NCBI RefSeq assembly: GCF_010365055.1
Contig: NZ_JAAFHA010000021.1
Location: 1-45,093, forward strand
Direction of reading: 5' to 3'
Source of the DNA: Rhodoferax sp.
GTDB taxonomy: Bacteria > Pseudomonadota > Gammaproteobacteria > Burkholderiales > Burkholderiaceae_C
DNA length: 45,093 bases
Shown: positions 1 to 7,608 of the stretch, piece after piece
Numbering within the stretch: the stretch's first letter is position 1
Layout: every line of letters begins with the position of its first letter
The notes under the pieces: generated by a model
Seen by the model: only the letters and a program-made list of their open reading frames with translations
The model's database searches: none
What the model was told of the DNA's origin: nothing
Position numbers and translations under genes: made by a program

Positions 1-2
1 TG

Positions 3-698
3 GCGCGGTTGTGCCGGCTACTGGCCGCAGGCGGATCCGAAAGCCGGGGCGCGCTGCTTGGCGCTGCCGCGCTCACCTTCGTCGGGGCGCTGCTGGTTGC
101 GCTCTACACCGGCATGGAGGTGATGGTGGTGCGAGCGATCCCGCTGTGGCATACGCCCTTGCTGCCACTGCTGTTCGTGGTGACGGCACTGGCCGGGGGC
201 ATCGGCCTGACGCTGATCCTCGCTCGCCTGGCCGGCCAGCCCTCGGTGGACGACACCGCACGCCTGGCCCGGGCGCTGGCGCTGACCCAGGGCGCGGCGC
301 TGGTCATCGGCGCAGTCTGGCTGGTGCTGGGCTTCAGCGGTGTGTCGCCGATTCACGCGCAGGCCCTGGCCGAGTTGGCACCGTCTGCCGCCTGGAAGGT
401 GGCGGGGCTGTGGGCGGCAGGCAGCACCGCGCTGACGCTGTGGCTGGCGCTGCGCCACCCGGGCAGCGGGCTGTTGATCGGCTTGCTCGCCGTGCACAGC
501 GCCTGGCTGATGCGCTGGACCATCCTGATTGGCGGTCAGCAAGTGCCCAAGACCGGCGCCGGCTTCTACCCGTATCAACTGCCAGCGGGCTTTGACGGCC
601 TGCTCGGCATCGTCGGCACTGCGGGCCTGTGCATCTTCCTGTTCATCGCCATCACCACCCTGCTGCCGCTCAGCCGCCTGACAGCCAAGAGCGCCTAA
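3..698 (+). CDS. ttrC: Tetrathionate reductase membrane subunit TtrC (NrfD/PsrC family), 3' part
   Basis: Partial gene: the frame is open to the left edge, so the true start lies outside the window. About 230 residues remain, nearly all hydrophobic and arranged as successive membrane helices, with short charged loops. This is the pattern of the NrfD/PsrC polytopic quinol-oxidising subunits. It ends 16 bp before ttrA, and in known ttr loci the order is ttrB-ttrC-ttrA. From family knowledge, TtrC anchors the TtrAB catalytic dimer at the periplasmic face of the inner membrane and passes electrons from quinol to the TtrB iron-sulfur subunit. The assignment rests mainly on the hydrophobic profile and on the certain TtrA next to it. 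A PsrC/NrfD subunit of another molybdoenzyme is the only realistic alternative. Confidence 0.8.
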   Translation, partial: ARLCRLLAAGGSESRGALLGAAALTFVGALLVALYTGMEVMVVRAIPLWHTPLLPLLFVVTALAGGIGLTLILARLAGQPSVDDTARLARALALTQGAALVIGAVWLVLGFSGVSPIHAQALAELAPSAAWKVAGLWAAGSTALTLWLALRHPGSGLLIGLLAVHSAWLMRWTILIGGQQVPKTGAGFYPYQLPAGFDGLLGIVGTAGLCIFLFIAITTLLPLSRLTAKSA

Positions 699-714
699 GC
701 GCAAGGACATCATC

Positions 715-3700
715 ATGAAACAAAATACCCGTCGCCAACTCATTGCCGCCGGCGGCCTCGCCGCCTTTGCCACCGGCTTTTCGCAAACCCTGGGCCGCAT
801 GGCCGACAAGGTGATGGGCAAGGATGCGCCCAAACACAATGTCTGGGGCAACGCCGCTGCGCCTGAATTTACGGTAGACCCGAGCACCGGCCAGCTGCGG
901 CCCAACCCGGCGCAGCAAGTCAGCTACACCGCCTGCCTGGGGTGCACTACCCAGTGCGGCGTGCGCGTTCGCATCGACAAGGCCTCGGGCCGCGTCATCC
1001 GTGTTGCCGGCAATCCCTACAGCCCGCTCTCGACCGAACCGCACCTGCCGATGAAGGCATCCGTCAAGGAAAGCCTGATTGCCATGTCGAGCTTCCAGAA
1101 CAAAGGTCAGGTGGGGCGCTCAACTGCTTGCGGGCGTGGCAACGCGGTGCTGTCGCAGATGAATTCACCGTTTCGGGTATTGACACCCATGAAACGCGTG
1201 GGCGCGCGCAATTCGGGCCAATGGGAGCCGATCGCCTTCGACCAATTGATCCGGGAACTGACCGACGGCGGCGATCTGTTCGGTGAAGGACCGGTGGCCG
1301 GGCTCAAGGCGCTGCGCGATCTGGCCACGCCGATCGATGCGGCGCAGCCCGAACTCGGTGCCCGCGTCAACCAGGTGGCGCTGCTGTCGAGCGTCAATGA
1401 TGGCCGCGAGCCTTTGGCCCGGCGATTCTGGAACCAGGCCTACGGCACACTCAATTTTGTTGGCCACGGTTCCTACTGCGGCGGCGCCTACCGATCCGGC
1501 ACGGGCGCCCTGTTCGGCGACATGAAGAAGATGCCGCACGCCAAGCCGGACCTGGCGCACAGCGAGTTCGTGATCTTCATCGGCACCGCGCCGGGCAATG
1601 CCGGCAACCCGTTCAAGCGCACCGGCGCCCTGCTCGCCAAGGGGCGCAGCGACGGCAAACTCAACTACGTCGTGGTCGACCCGGTGCTGACCAACGCCGA
1701 CAACCGTGCCGCGCCGGACCGCGGCCGCTGGATTCCGATCCGCCCCGGCACCGACAGCGCGCTGGCGCTGGGCATGATGCGCTGGATGCTCGACAACAAC
1801 CGCATCAACATGGCGTACCTCGCCAACCCCAACCTCGCGGTCGCAGAGCAGCAAGGCGAGCCGTCCTTCTCCAGCGCCACCTGGCTGGTCATCACCGAAG
1901 CCGGCCACCCGCGCCAGGGCCGTTTCTTGCGCGGCTCGGACATCGGGCTGGCAGTCGCCGAAGAAGAGCGCTACAAGGAAGGCGACCCCTACCTGGTGCT
2001 GGGCGCTGACGGCAGCCCGGTGCTGGCCGAGCAGGCGAGTGGGCCGGCGCCGCTGGACGCACAGACGACGCTCACGCTTGCTGACAAGCCGCTGGCGGTG
2101 AAAACCGCCTGGCTGCTGCTCAGGGAATCGATCCTGAAGCAGACGATTGAGCAGTGCGCCCAGGCCTGCGGCATTCCAGAGGCCAAGATCAGCGCCCTGG
2201 CCGACGAATTCACGCGCCACGGCCGCAAGGCCGCCGTCATTGCGCATGGCGGCATGATGTCGGGTGCCGGCTTTTACAGCGCCTTCTCGGTGATGACGCT
2301 CAACCTGCTGATCGGCAACCTCAACTGGAAGGGGGGCTTGGTCATGAGCGGCGGGGGCTTCAAGGACAATGGCGAAGGGCCACGCTACAACCTTGAGAGT
2401 TTTGCCGGCGCCGTCAAACCCAAAGGCACGCCCCTGGGGCGCAACGCGCCTTACGAGAAGACCAGCGAATTCGCGCGCAAGAAAGCCCAGGGCAAGCCCT
2501 ACCCGGCGCAGTCGCCGTGGTTCCCCAACGCCCCGGGGCTGGCGACCGAATGGTTCACCGGCGCCATGAGCGGCTACCCGTACAGCATCAAGGCCCTGAT
2601 CCTGTGGAGCTCGAACCCACTCTACGGTATCACCGGCCTGCGCGCCCAGATTGACAAGGACCTGGCCGATCCGAAGAAGATTCCGCTGATCATTTCGGTC
2701 GATCCACTGATCAACGAAAGCAATGCGTTCGCCGACTACATCGTGCCCGATTCACTGATGTACGAGAGCTGGGGCTGGGCCGCCCCCTGGAATGGCGTAC
2801 CCACCAAGACTTCCACGGCACGCTGGCCGGTGGTTGAGCCGCTGGCGGCGAAGACGCCCGACGGCCAGGCCATTGGCATGGAAACCTTCTTCATGGCGCT
2901 GGCCAAGGCGATGGCGCTGCCCGGCTTCGGCCCGCAGGCGATGAGCGATGCCGCAGGACTGGCGCTGCCGCTGGAGCGCCCCGAGCACTGGTACCTGCGC
3001 GGTGGCGCCAACATTGCCTGGCTCGGCAAGGAGCCGGTGCCCGATGCGAGCGACGAGGACCTCGCGCTGTCGGGCGTGGACCGTCTGCGCCCCCTGCTCG
3101 AAGCCAACCTCAAGCCCGAAGAATGGCGCAAGGTCGCCTTCCTGTACACCCGAGGTGGCCGCTACCAGCCGGCCAAGGATGCGCAGGACGAGGCCAACCC
3201 CGAGTGGCAGACCAACCGCTTCAAGAACCCGCTCTGGCTCTGGAGCGACATGGTCGGGGGCAGCAAGAACAGCATCACCGGCAAGCGTTTCGCCGGTTGC
3301 GCTAGCGTGCAGGTGCCGTCCTTCATTGACGGCACGCCGATGCGCAAGGTCTACAGCGAGGCGCAGTGGCCGCTGCAGGTCGTCAGCTTCAAGTCGGCAT
3401 TGCAAAATTCCTACAGCATCGCCGCGACGCGGCTGACCGGCATTCATGCCAGCAACCCGGCTCTGGTGCACCCGGCCGACGCCGCCCGCGCGGGCCTGAA
3501 GAGCGGCGACACGGCCAAGCTCAGCACCCCGGGTGGCAGCGTCAAGACTACCGTGATCGTGCACGAGGGCGTGATGCAGGGCGTCGTCGCCATTGAGCAC
3601 GGCTTCGGTCACCGCGAACTCGGCGCCCGCGCGCACCGCATCGGCAAAACGCAGCAGCCCGACAAGCCCGCCCTGCGCGCGGGCATCAACCTCAATGACC

Positions 3701-3804
3701 TGGGGCTGGCGGACCCAACCCGCACCGGCAAATCGGTATGGGTTGACGCGGTCTCGGGCTCGGCCGTGCGCAATGGCCTGCCGGCCCGGCTGGTCCACGC
3801 CTGA
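715..3804 (+). CDS. ttrA: Tetrathionate reductase catalytic subunit TtrA (molybdopterin oxidoreductase)
   Basis: This 1029-residue protein matches the roughly 1020-residue TtrA family. It reduces tetrathionate to thiosulfate in the periplasm with a bis-molybdopterin guanine dinucleotide cofactor. The N-terminus has a Tat-type signal (TRRQLI, Arg6-Arg7, then a small hydrophobic stretch). Cys74, Cys77, Cys81 and Cys139 form the C-x2-C-x3-C...C site for an N-terminal [4Fe-4S] cluster. Cys255, in the motif GHGSYCGGAYRSG, is the likely molybdenum ligand. A C-terminal molydopterin-dinucleotide binding barrel covers roughly residues 890-1010. An AAGGA ribosome site at 703-707 precedes the ATG. It follows ttrC by 16 bp and so is co-transcribed with it, and it converges on the ttrRS regulators. 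The context makes tetrathionate a better substrate guess than arsenate or selenate. Confidence 0.93.
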   Translation: MKQNTRRQLIAAGGLAAFATGFSQTLGRMADKVMGKDAPKHNVWGNAAAPEFTVDPSTGQLRPNPAQQVSYTACLGCTTQCGVRVRIDKASGRVIRVAGNPYSPLSTEPHLPMKASVKESLIAMSSFQNKGQVGRSTACGRGNAVLSQMNSPFRVLTPMKRVGARNSGQWEPIAFDQLIRELTDGGDLFGEGPVAGLKALRDLATPIDAAQPELGARVNQVALLSSVNDGREPLARRFWNQAYGTLNFVGHGSYCGGAYRSGTGALFGDMKKMPHAKPDLAHSEFVIFIGTAPGNAGNPFKRTGALLAKGRSDGKLNYVVVDPVLTNADNRAAPDRGRWIPIRPGTDSALALGMMRWMLDNNRINMAYLANPNLAVAEQQGEPSFSSATWLVITEAGHPRQGRFLRGSDIGLAVAEEERYKEGDPYLVLGADGSPVLAEQASGPAPLDAQTTLTLADKPLAVKTAWLLLRESILKQTIEQCAQACGIPEAKISALADEFTRHGRKAAVIAHGGMMSGAGFYSAFSVMTLNLLIGNLNWKGGLVMSGGGFKDNGEGPRYNLESFAGAVKPKGTPLGRNAPYEKTSEFARKKAQGKPYPAQSPWFPNAPGLATEWFTGAMSGYPYSIKALILWSSNPLYGITGLRAQIDKDLADPKKIPLIISVDPLINESNAFADYIVPDSLMYESWGWAAPWNGVPTKTSTARWPVVEPLAAKTPDGQAIGMETFFMALAKAMALPGFGPQAMSDAAGLALPLERPEHWYLRGGANIAWLGKEPVPDASDEDLALSGVDRLRPLLEANLKPEEWRKVAFLYTRGGRYQPAKDAQDEANPEWQTNRFKNPLWLWSDMVGGSKNSITGKRFAGCASVQVPSFIDGTPMRKVYSEAQWPLQVVSFKSALQNSYSIAATRLTGIHASNPALVHPADAARAGLKSGDTAKLSTPGGSVKTTVIVHEGVMQGVVAIEHGFGHRELGARAHRIGKTQQPDKPALRAGINLNDLGLADPTRTGKSVWVDAVSGSAVRNGLPARLVHA

Positions 3805-3859
3805 AGTAACCTGAACTGTTGCCAGCGCAAGCCACACCCGACGCGACCGGGGGCTTGCG

Positions 3860-3879
3860 GGGCGCTCAGTCGAGCGCCC
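3860..3879. terminator. Hairpin between converging ttrA and ttrR
   Basis: The perfect inverted repeat GGGCGCTC-agtc-GAGCGCCC overlaps the ttrR stop codon, in the 61-bp gap where ttrA and ttrR converge. There is no clear T-tract on either side, so it may only stabilise 3' ends or act as a weak bidirectional terminator. Confidence 0.35.
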
Positions 3880-4501
3880 GTGGGTCAACGCGCAGCATCA
3901 GGCGCGCCAGCTCGGCTGCACTGCCCACTTCGACCTTTTCCATGACGTGCTGGCGATGCACGTGCACGGTCTTCTCACTGATCGCGAGCTCGCGCGCCAC
4001 CTGCTTGTTGGGTTGACCAATGGCGACCAGGCGGGCCACTTCACGCTCACGCGGTGTCAGGCGCTCGAGCAGGCTCTGGGCCTGTGCGCGCTTTTGCGTG
4101 GTGATCCGCTCGGCGCTGCCATGGCGCACGGCGGCCGCAACCGTATCGAGCAGGGCTTGGTCACGAAATGGTTTTTCCAGAAAATCAAAGGCACCCTGCT
4201 TCATCGCCTGCACCGCGAGTTCGACGTCGCCATGACCGGTCATGAACACCACGGCCGGCGTCCAGCCCCGGGCGCGCAAGGTCTGCTGCAGCTCCAGCCC
4301 ATTCATGCCGGGCATGCGGATGTCGAGCACCAGACAGCCAAAATCCGCGGGGGGCACGGGGCAAGCTGCGAGAAATTCCGCGGCCGAGGCGTGCGCCACA
4401 ACCGGCCAGCCCAGGGACTCAAGCAGAAAAACGAGCGAACGCCGAAACGCGGCGTCATCGTCAACGACATGGACGACAGGGTTTTGATTGAGTTCAGGCA
4501 T
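3866..4501 (-). CDS. ttrR: Tetrathionate response regulator TtrR (FixJ/NarL-type)
   Basis: A 211-residue two-domain response regulator. The receiver domain (about 8-125) has the acidic pocket VVDDD at 12-16, the phospho-acceptor Asp60 in CLVLDIRMPG and Lys110 in LEKPF. A LuxR-type helix-turn-helix follows (about 140-205), recognisable by LTPREREV and SEKTVHVHRQ. The ATG at 4501 overlaps the end of ttrS by 8 bp (ATGCCTGA), implying translational coupling. Its family activates ttrBCA when tetrathionate is present, and it lies beside those genes in converging orientation. Without the neighbours it would be called only a FixJ-family regulator. Confidence 0.9.
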   Translation of the reverse strand: MPELNQNPVVHVVDDDAAFRRSLVFLLESLGWPVVAHASAAEFLAACPVPPADFGCLVLDIRMPGMNGLELQQTLRARGWTPAVVFMTGHGDVELAVQAMKQGAFDFLEKPFRDQALLDTVAAAVRHGSAERITTQKRAQAQSLLERLTPREREVARLVAIGQPNKQVARELAISEKTVHVHRQHVMEKVEVGSAAELARLMLRVDPRALD

Positions 4502-6260
4502 GACAAGGTAGTGTGAAGCTAATGACCAGTCCAGGGCCATCGGTGGGCGCCTGCGCCGACAGCCGGCCGCCGTGCGCTTCGATGATGGTCGTGCAGATCG
4601 ACAGGCCCAGGCCCAATCCATCCGGCTTGGTCGTGAAGAAGGGTTCAAACAATTGTTGCCGCGCCTCGGGCGTGAGGCCGTGGCCGTAATCACGCACGGC
4701 GACACGCAGCACATGGCCGACCTGGTCCAGAACGATGTCCAGACGGCGCTCGGCTTCGGGCAGATGCTGCATCGCATCGAGCCCGTTCTTCAACAGGTTG
4801 AGCATCACTTGCTGGATTTGCAGGGGATCCACGTCGACCACGTAATCGCCGCTGGTACCCGCGTCGATCCCGACCTCGGGGCGGCTCGACAGCATGCCCA
4901 AGAACAGCGTGACCGCCTCGCCCACAAGCTCAGGCAGGACGCGGCGTTCCCTGAGGGCCGCACGCTTGCGGGAAAAACTGCGGATGCGTCCCAAAATGCC
5001 CGCCGCCCGCGCGGCCTGGCCGGCAATTTCAGCGCTGGCCTCGCGCACCGCCGCATCCGTGAGCCGGCCGTTGTCAACGCGCAGCAGCAGGCTTTGCGCA
5101 TAGTTGCCGATGCTCGCCAGCGGCTGATTGAGTTCATGCGCCAGCGTGCCAGACAGCTCCCCGAGAATCGACAGGCGCGACAGGTGTTCCAGCTGCTCCT
5201 GGTGCGCGAGCATGCGCCGTTCGATCGCCTCGCGCTCATCGAGTGCGCGGCGCAGTTCGGTCGTGCGCGAGTGCACCAGATGGTCCACCCGCACGGTGTA
5301 GACAACCCAGGCCAGCAGCAGCGTGGCCAGCACCAGACCAGCAGGCCAGTAACGCAGCGCTGTCGCGCGCAGCGTGCTTTCCTGCAGGTAGCTGTACGGG
5401 CCGGTGCGCAGTTCGCGAAACAAGTCGTGGACCGACTGGTAGTCGGCCGGCACGGTCCAGGACAGCCCTTCGGCTGTTGGCGCCATGGTGAGCAAGGCTG
5501 TGGCGACTGCTTTGGCCAGTGCCGGCGGCGTACTGCGCAAGGTCGCAATCGGCCAGTCCGGATAAAGGCGGGTCGAGGTCTGGCACGGAAAATCGGGCTC
5601 CACGCGCGGCGACAGCACACGAAATTGTGCTTGAAGCTGCGGCGCCAGGCTCTCAATCAGGCAGGCCCGAACGATGCCCGCATCGGCGCGACCCGCTGCC
5701 ACGGCCTCGGTCAATCGGCCCATCGGCAAACCGACGAATTCAAGACTCGAGAAATCCTTCAACGGGTCCATGCCCAGTTGCGCAAACTCCCGCCATGCCA
5801 ACTGGTAGCCACCAAAAGCGTCTTCTCCAACCGCGATCACGCGCTTGCCTGCAAGATCGGCCAACGATCTCAGGTCTTTGCGCTCGGCCAGCACAATCAC
5901 GGCCGATCCGACCGCGCGCAGCGGAGAGGCTGCTTGGGCCGTGGCGAGCGTGGCAATGCGGCTGATGCCAAATTCCATTTCAAGTGCCACGTAGCTGCCC
6001 GGATTGGTGATGACGAAATCGACTGAATGCGCGGCCACGGCCGCACGCAGGGCGGCATGGTCAAGTTGAACCAGAACCGGCTTGTAGCCGGGAAGCGCCG
6101 TGGCGAGGTGCTCGAGCACCGGCTCCCACTGGCCGCTGATCGCCTGGGCGTCAAGAAAGGCCAGTACACCGATGCGTACTGCGCGTGGCTCGGCGGACGC
6201 AGCCAACGTCGGGCCGACGAAAATCATCAGCAGGAAGACGCAACGACGGATTAAATACAT
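4494..6260 (-). CDS. ttrS: Tetrathionate sensor histidine kinase TtrS
   Basis: A membrane sensor kinase of 588 residues from the ATG chosen here. An in-frame ATG at 6299 would add 13 residues, and neither start has a strong ribosome site. The N-terminal hydrophobic segment is followed by a periplasmic PhnD/phosphonate-type substrate-binding domain (about 25-290) of the kind TtrS uses to bind tetrathionate. A second membrane helix (about 305-325) leads to a coiled linker and a PAS-less kinase core. His375 in LAHELNQPLASI is the phosphorylated H-box. The N-box (LLKNGLDAM) and G-boxes (DYGHGL, GLGLGLSI) are intact. It overlaps ttrR by 8 bp and is transcribed first. The periplasmic binding domain plus the location next to ttrA makes the assignment firm. 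Confidence 0.9.
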   Translation of the reverse strand: MYLIRRCVFLLMIFVGPTLAASAEPRAVRIGVLAFLDAQAISGQWEPVLEHLATALPGYKPVLVQLDHAALRAAVAAHSVDFVITNPGSYVALEMEFGISRIATLATAQAASPLRAVGSAVIVLAERKDLRSLADLAGKRVIAVGEDAFGGYQLAWREFAQLGMDPLKDFSSLEFVGLPMGRLTEAVAAGRADAGIVRACLIESLAPQLQAQFRVLSPRVEPDFPCQTSTRLYPDWPIATLRSTPPALAKAVATALLTMAPTAEGLSWTVPADYQSVHDLFRELRTGPYSYLQESTLRATALRYWPAGLVLATLLLAWVVYTVRVDHLVHSRTTELRRALDEREAIERRMLAHQEQLEHLSRLSILGELSGTLAHELNQPLASIGNYAQSLLLRVDNGRLTDAAVREASAEIAGQAARAAGILGRIRSFSRKRAALRERRVLPELVGEAVTLFLGMLSSRPEVGIDAGTSGDYVVDVDPLQIQQVMLNLLKNGLDAMQHLPEAERRLDIVLDQVGHVLRVAVRDYGHGLTPEARQQLFEPFFTTKPDGLGLGLSICTTIIEAHGGRLSAQAPTDGPGLVISFTLPCHA

Positions 6261-6305
6261 GCTTACAGCAACAAGGGGCTTGGGACGGGCATCACACATG
6301 GCCTT

Positions 6306-6352
6306 GTTAATTAAATAGCACTATGTTCAATAAGGACGTGGGCTAGAGCCCT
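6306..6352. repeat. AT-rich degenerate intergenic repeat, copy 1
   Basis: This gap upstream of ttrS contains ATAGCACTATGTT followed by ACGTGGGCTAGAG. The same ordered pieces (ATAGCTGTATGTT, then ACGTGGGATGTAG) recur at 36293-36338, and a looser version lies at 44974-45026. It resembles the short dispersed extragenic repeats I associate with Comamonadaceae genomes; that last point is from memory, not proven here. Confidence 0.4.
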
Positions 6353-6371
6353 AAAACGCTCATAAACAGAG

Positions 6372-7493
6372 CTAGCGCCCGCCGATCGAAACCTTGCCAA
6401 ACACCGCCTGCGCCTCGCGCGGCAGGCAGCGCCAGTAGACCGGGTTGGCCACGACCTCGCCGCCGAGTGTGGCGGCGGCGTGCCAGCCCCAGCGCGGTTC
6501 ATACAAAAAGGCCCGCGCCAGGGCGATCAGGTCGGCGTCGCCAGCCTGCAGAACAGCTTCGGCCTGGTGGGCGTCGGTGATCAGGCCCACGGCGGTGGTG
6601 AGCATGCCGCTGGCGGCGCGCACGGCCCGCGCCATCGGCACCTGGTAGCCCGCGCCCAACGTGATTTTTTGCTGGGGCGAGACCCCGCCGGACGAGACGT
6701 GAATGAAGTCACAGCCCAGCGCCTTCAGCTGCTTCGCGAACTCGGCGCTTTGTGCCACGTCCCAACCGCCCTCGACCCAGTCCGAGGCTGACACGCGCAA
6801 GCCCAGCACGCCGTCAAAAGCGGCGCGCACGGCGGCAAACACTTCGAGCGGAAAGCGGATGCGGTTCTCAAAACTGCCGCCATAAGTGTCCGAGCGCTGG
6901 TTGGCAATGGGCGACAAGAACTCATGCAGCAAATAACCGTGGGCGCTGTGAATCTCCACCGCCTCGATCCCGATGCGCGCGGCACGCTGCGCGGCTGAAA
7001 CGAATGCGTCACGGATCTGCACCATCTGCGCCAGCGTCAGCTCGGTCGGCGCCGGCTCGCTCGGCAGTTGCGCCAAAGCCGAAGGGCCGAAGGTCTCCCA
7101 GCCGCCTTGCGCGGCGCTCAGCAGTTGCCCACCCTGCCACGGCAACGCGCTCGACGCCTTGCGCCCGGCGTGCGCCAGCTGAATGCACACCGGCATGGGT
7201 GGCGCGAGCTGGCGCGCGCGCTGCAGCTTGTCGGCCAGCGCGGCCTGCGTGCGATCGTCCCACAGGCCCAGGCAACTCGGGGTGATGCGGCCCTCGGGCA
7301 GCACCGCTGTGGCCTCGATGGTGAACATCGCCGCGCCACTGTTGAACAGGTTGCCCCAGTGCATCAGATGCCAGTCGCTGGCCTCACCATTCTGAGCCGA
7401 ATACTGGCACATGGGCGCGACCACGATGCGGTTGGACAAGGTCAGGCCACCGCGTGGCGAGGGCAGGTGCAGGGGTGAAAACAACAGGCTCAT
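6372..7493 (-). CDS. NADH:flavin oxidoreductase, Old Yellow Enzyme (YqjM/XenA class)
   Basis: A complete 373-residue TIM-barrel flavoenzyme. The N-terminal PMCQYS holds the active-site Cys typical of the YqjM/XenA class, and HSAHGYLLHEFLSP and the C-terminal FMN-phosphate segment (ADLIALARAFLYEP) are family hallmarks. These enzymes use NAD(P)H to reduce activated C=C bonds of enones, and some reduce nitro compounds or other xenobiotics. The physiological substrate cannot be read from the sequence. It is a single-gene unit, divergent from transketolase across a 115-bp gap, and ends about 110 bp from ttrS, which runs the same way, so read-through is possible but functionally unexplained. Confidence 0.88.
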   Translation of the reverse strand: MSLLFSPLHLPSPRGGLTLSNRIVVAPMCQYSAQNGEASDWHLMHWGNLFNSGAAMFTIEATAVLPEGRITPSCLGLWDDRTQAALADKLQRARQLAPPMPVCIQLAHAGRKASSALPWQGGQLLSAAQGGWETFGPSALAQLPSEPAPTELTLAQMVQIRDAFVSAAQRAARIGIEAVEIHSAHGYLLHEFLSPIANQRSDTYGGSFENRIRFPLEVFAAVRAAFDGVLGLRVSASDWVEGGWDVAQSAEFAKQLKALGCDFIHVSSGGVSPQQKITLGAGYQVPMARAVRAASGMLTTAVGLITDAHQAEAVLQAGDADLIALARAFLYEPRWGWHAAATLGGEVVANPVYWRCLPREAQAVFGKVSIGGR

Positions 7494-7608
7494 GGCAGTC
7501 CTTCAAGGTCTTGGTTCGGAACGCAAAGCATAGCCCAGGCCAGCTCTGTTTTTCCGGCCGGTAAAATCTAGCGTTTCCCCTCACCCCCCACTCCCGGAGT
7601 TGCCACCC

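Noticed and set aside
18-905. Long minus-strand open frame opposite ttrC/ttrA
   Set aside because: It mirrors the GC-rich codons of the real genes, its product is Gln/Arg/Gly-rich with no domain, and it has no ribosome site.
4572-6026. 484-codon plus-strand frame within ttrS
   Set aside because: Shadow of ttrS; the minus-strand product has intact kinase boxes.
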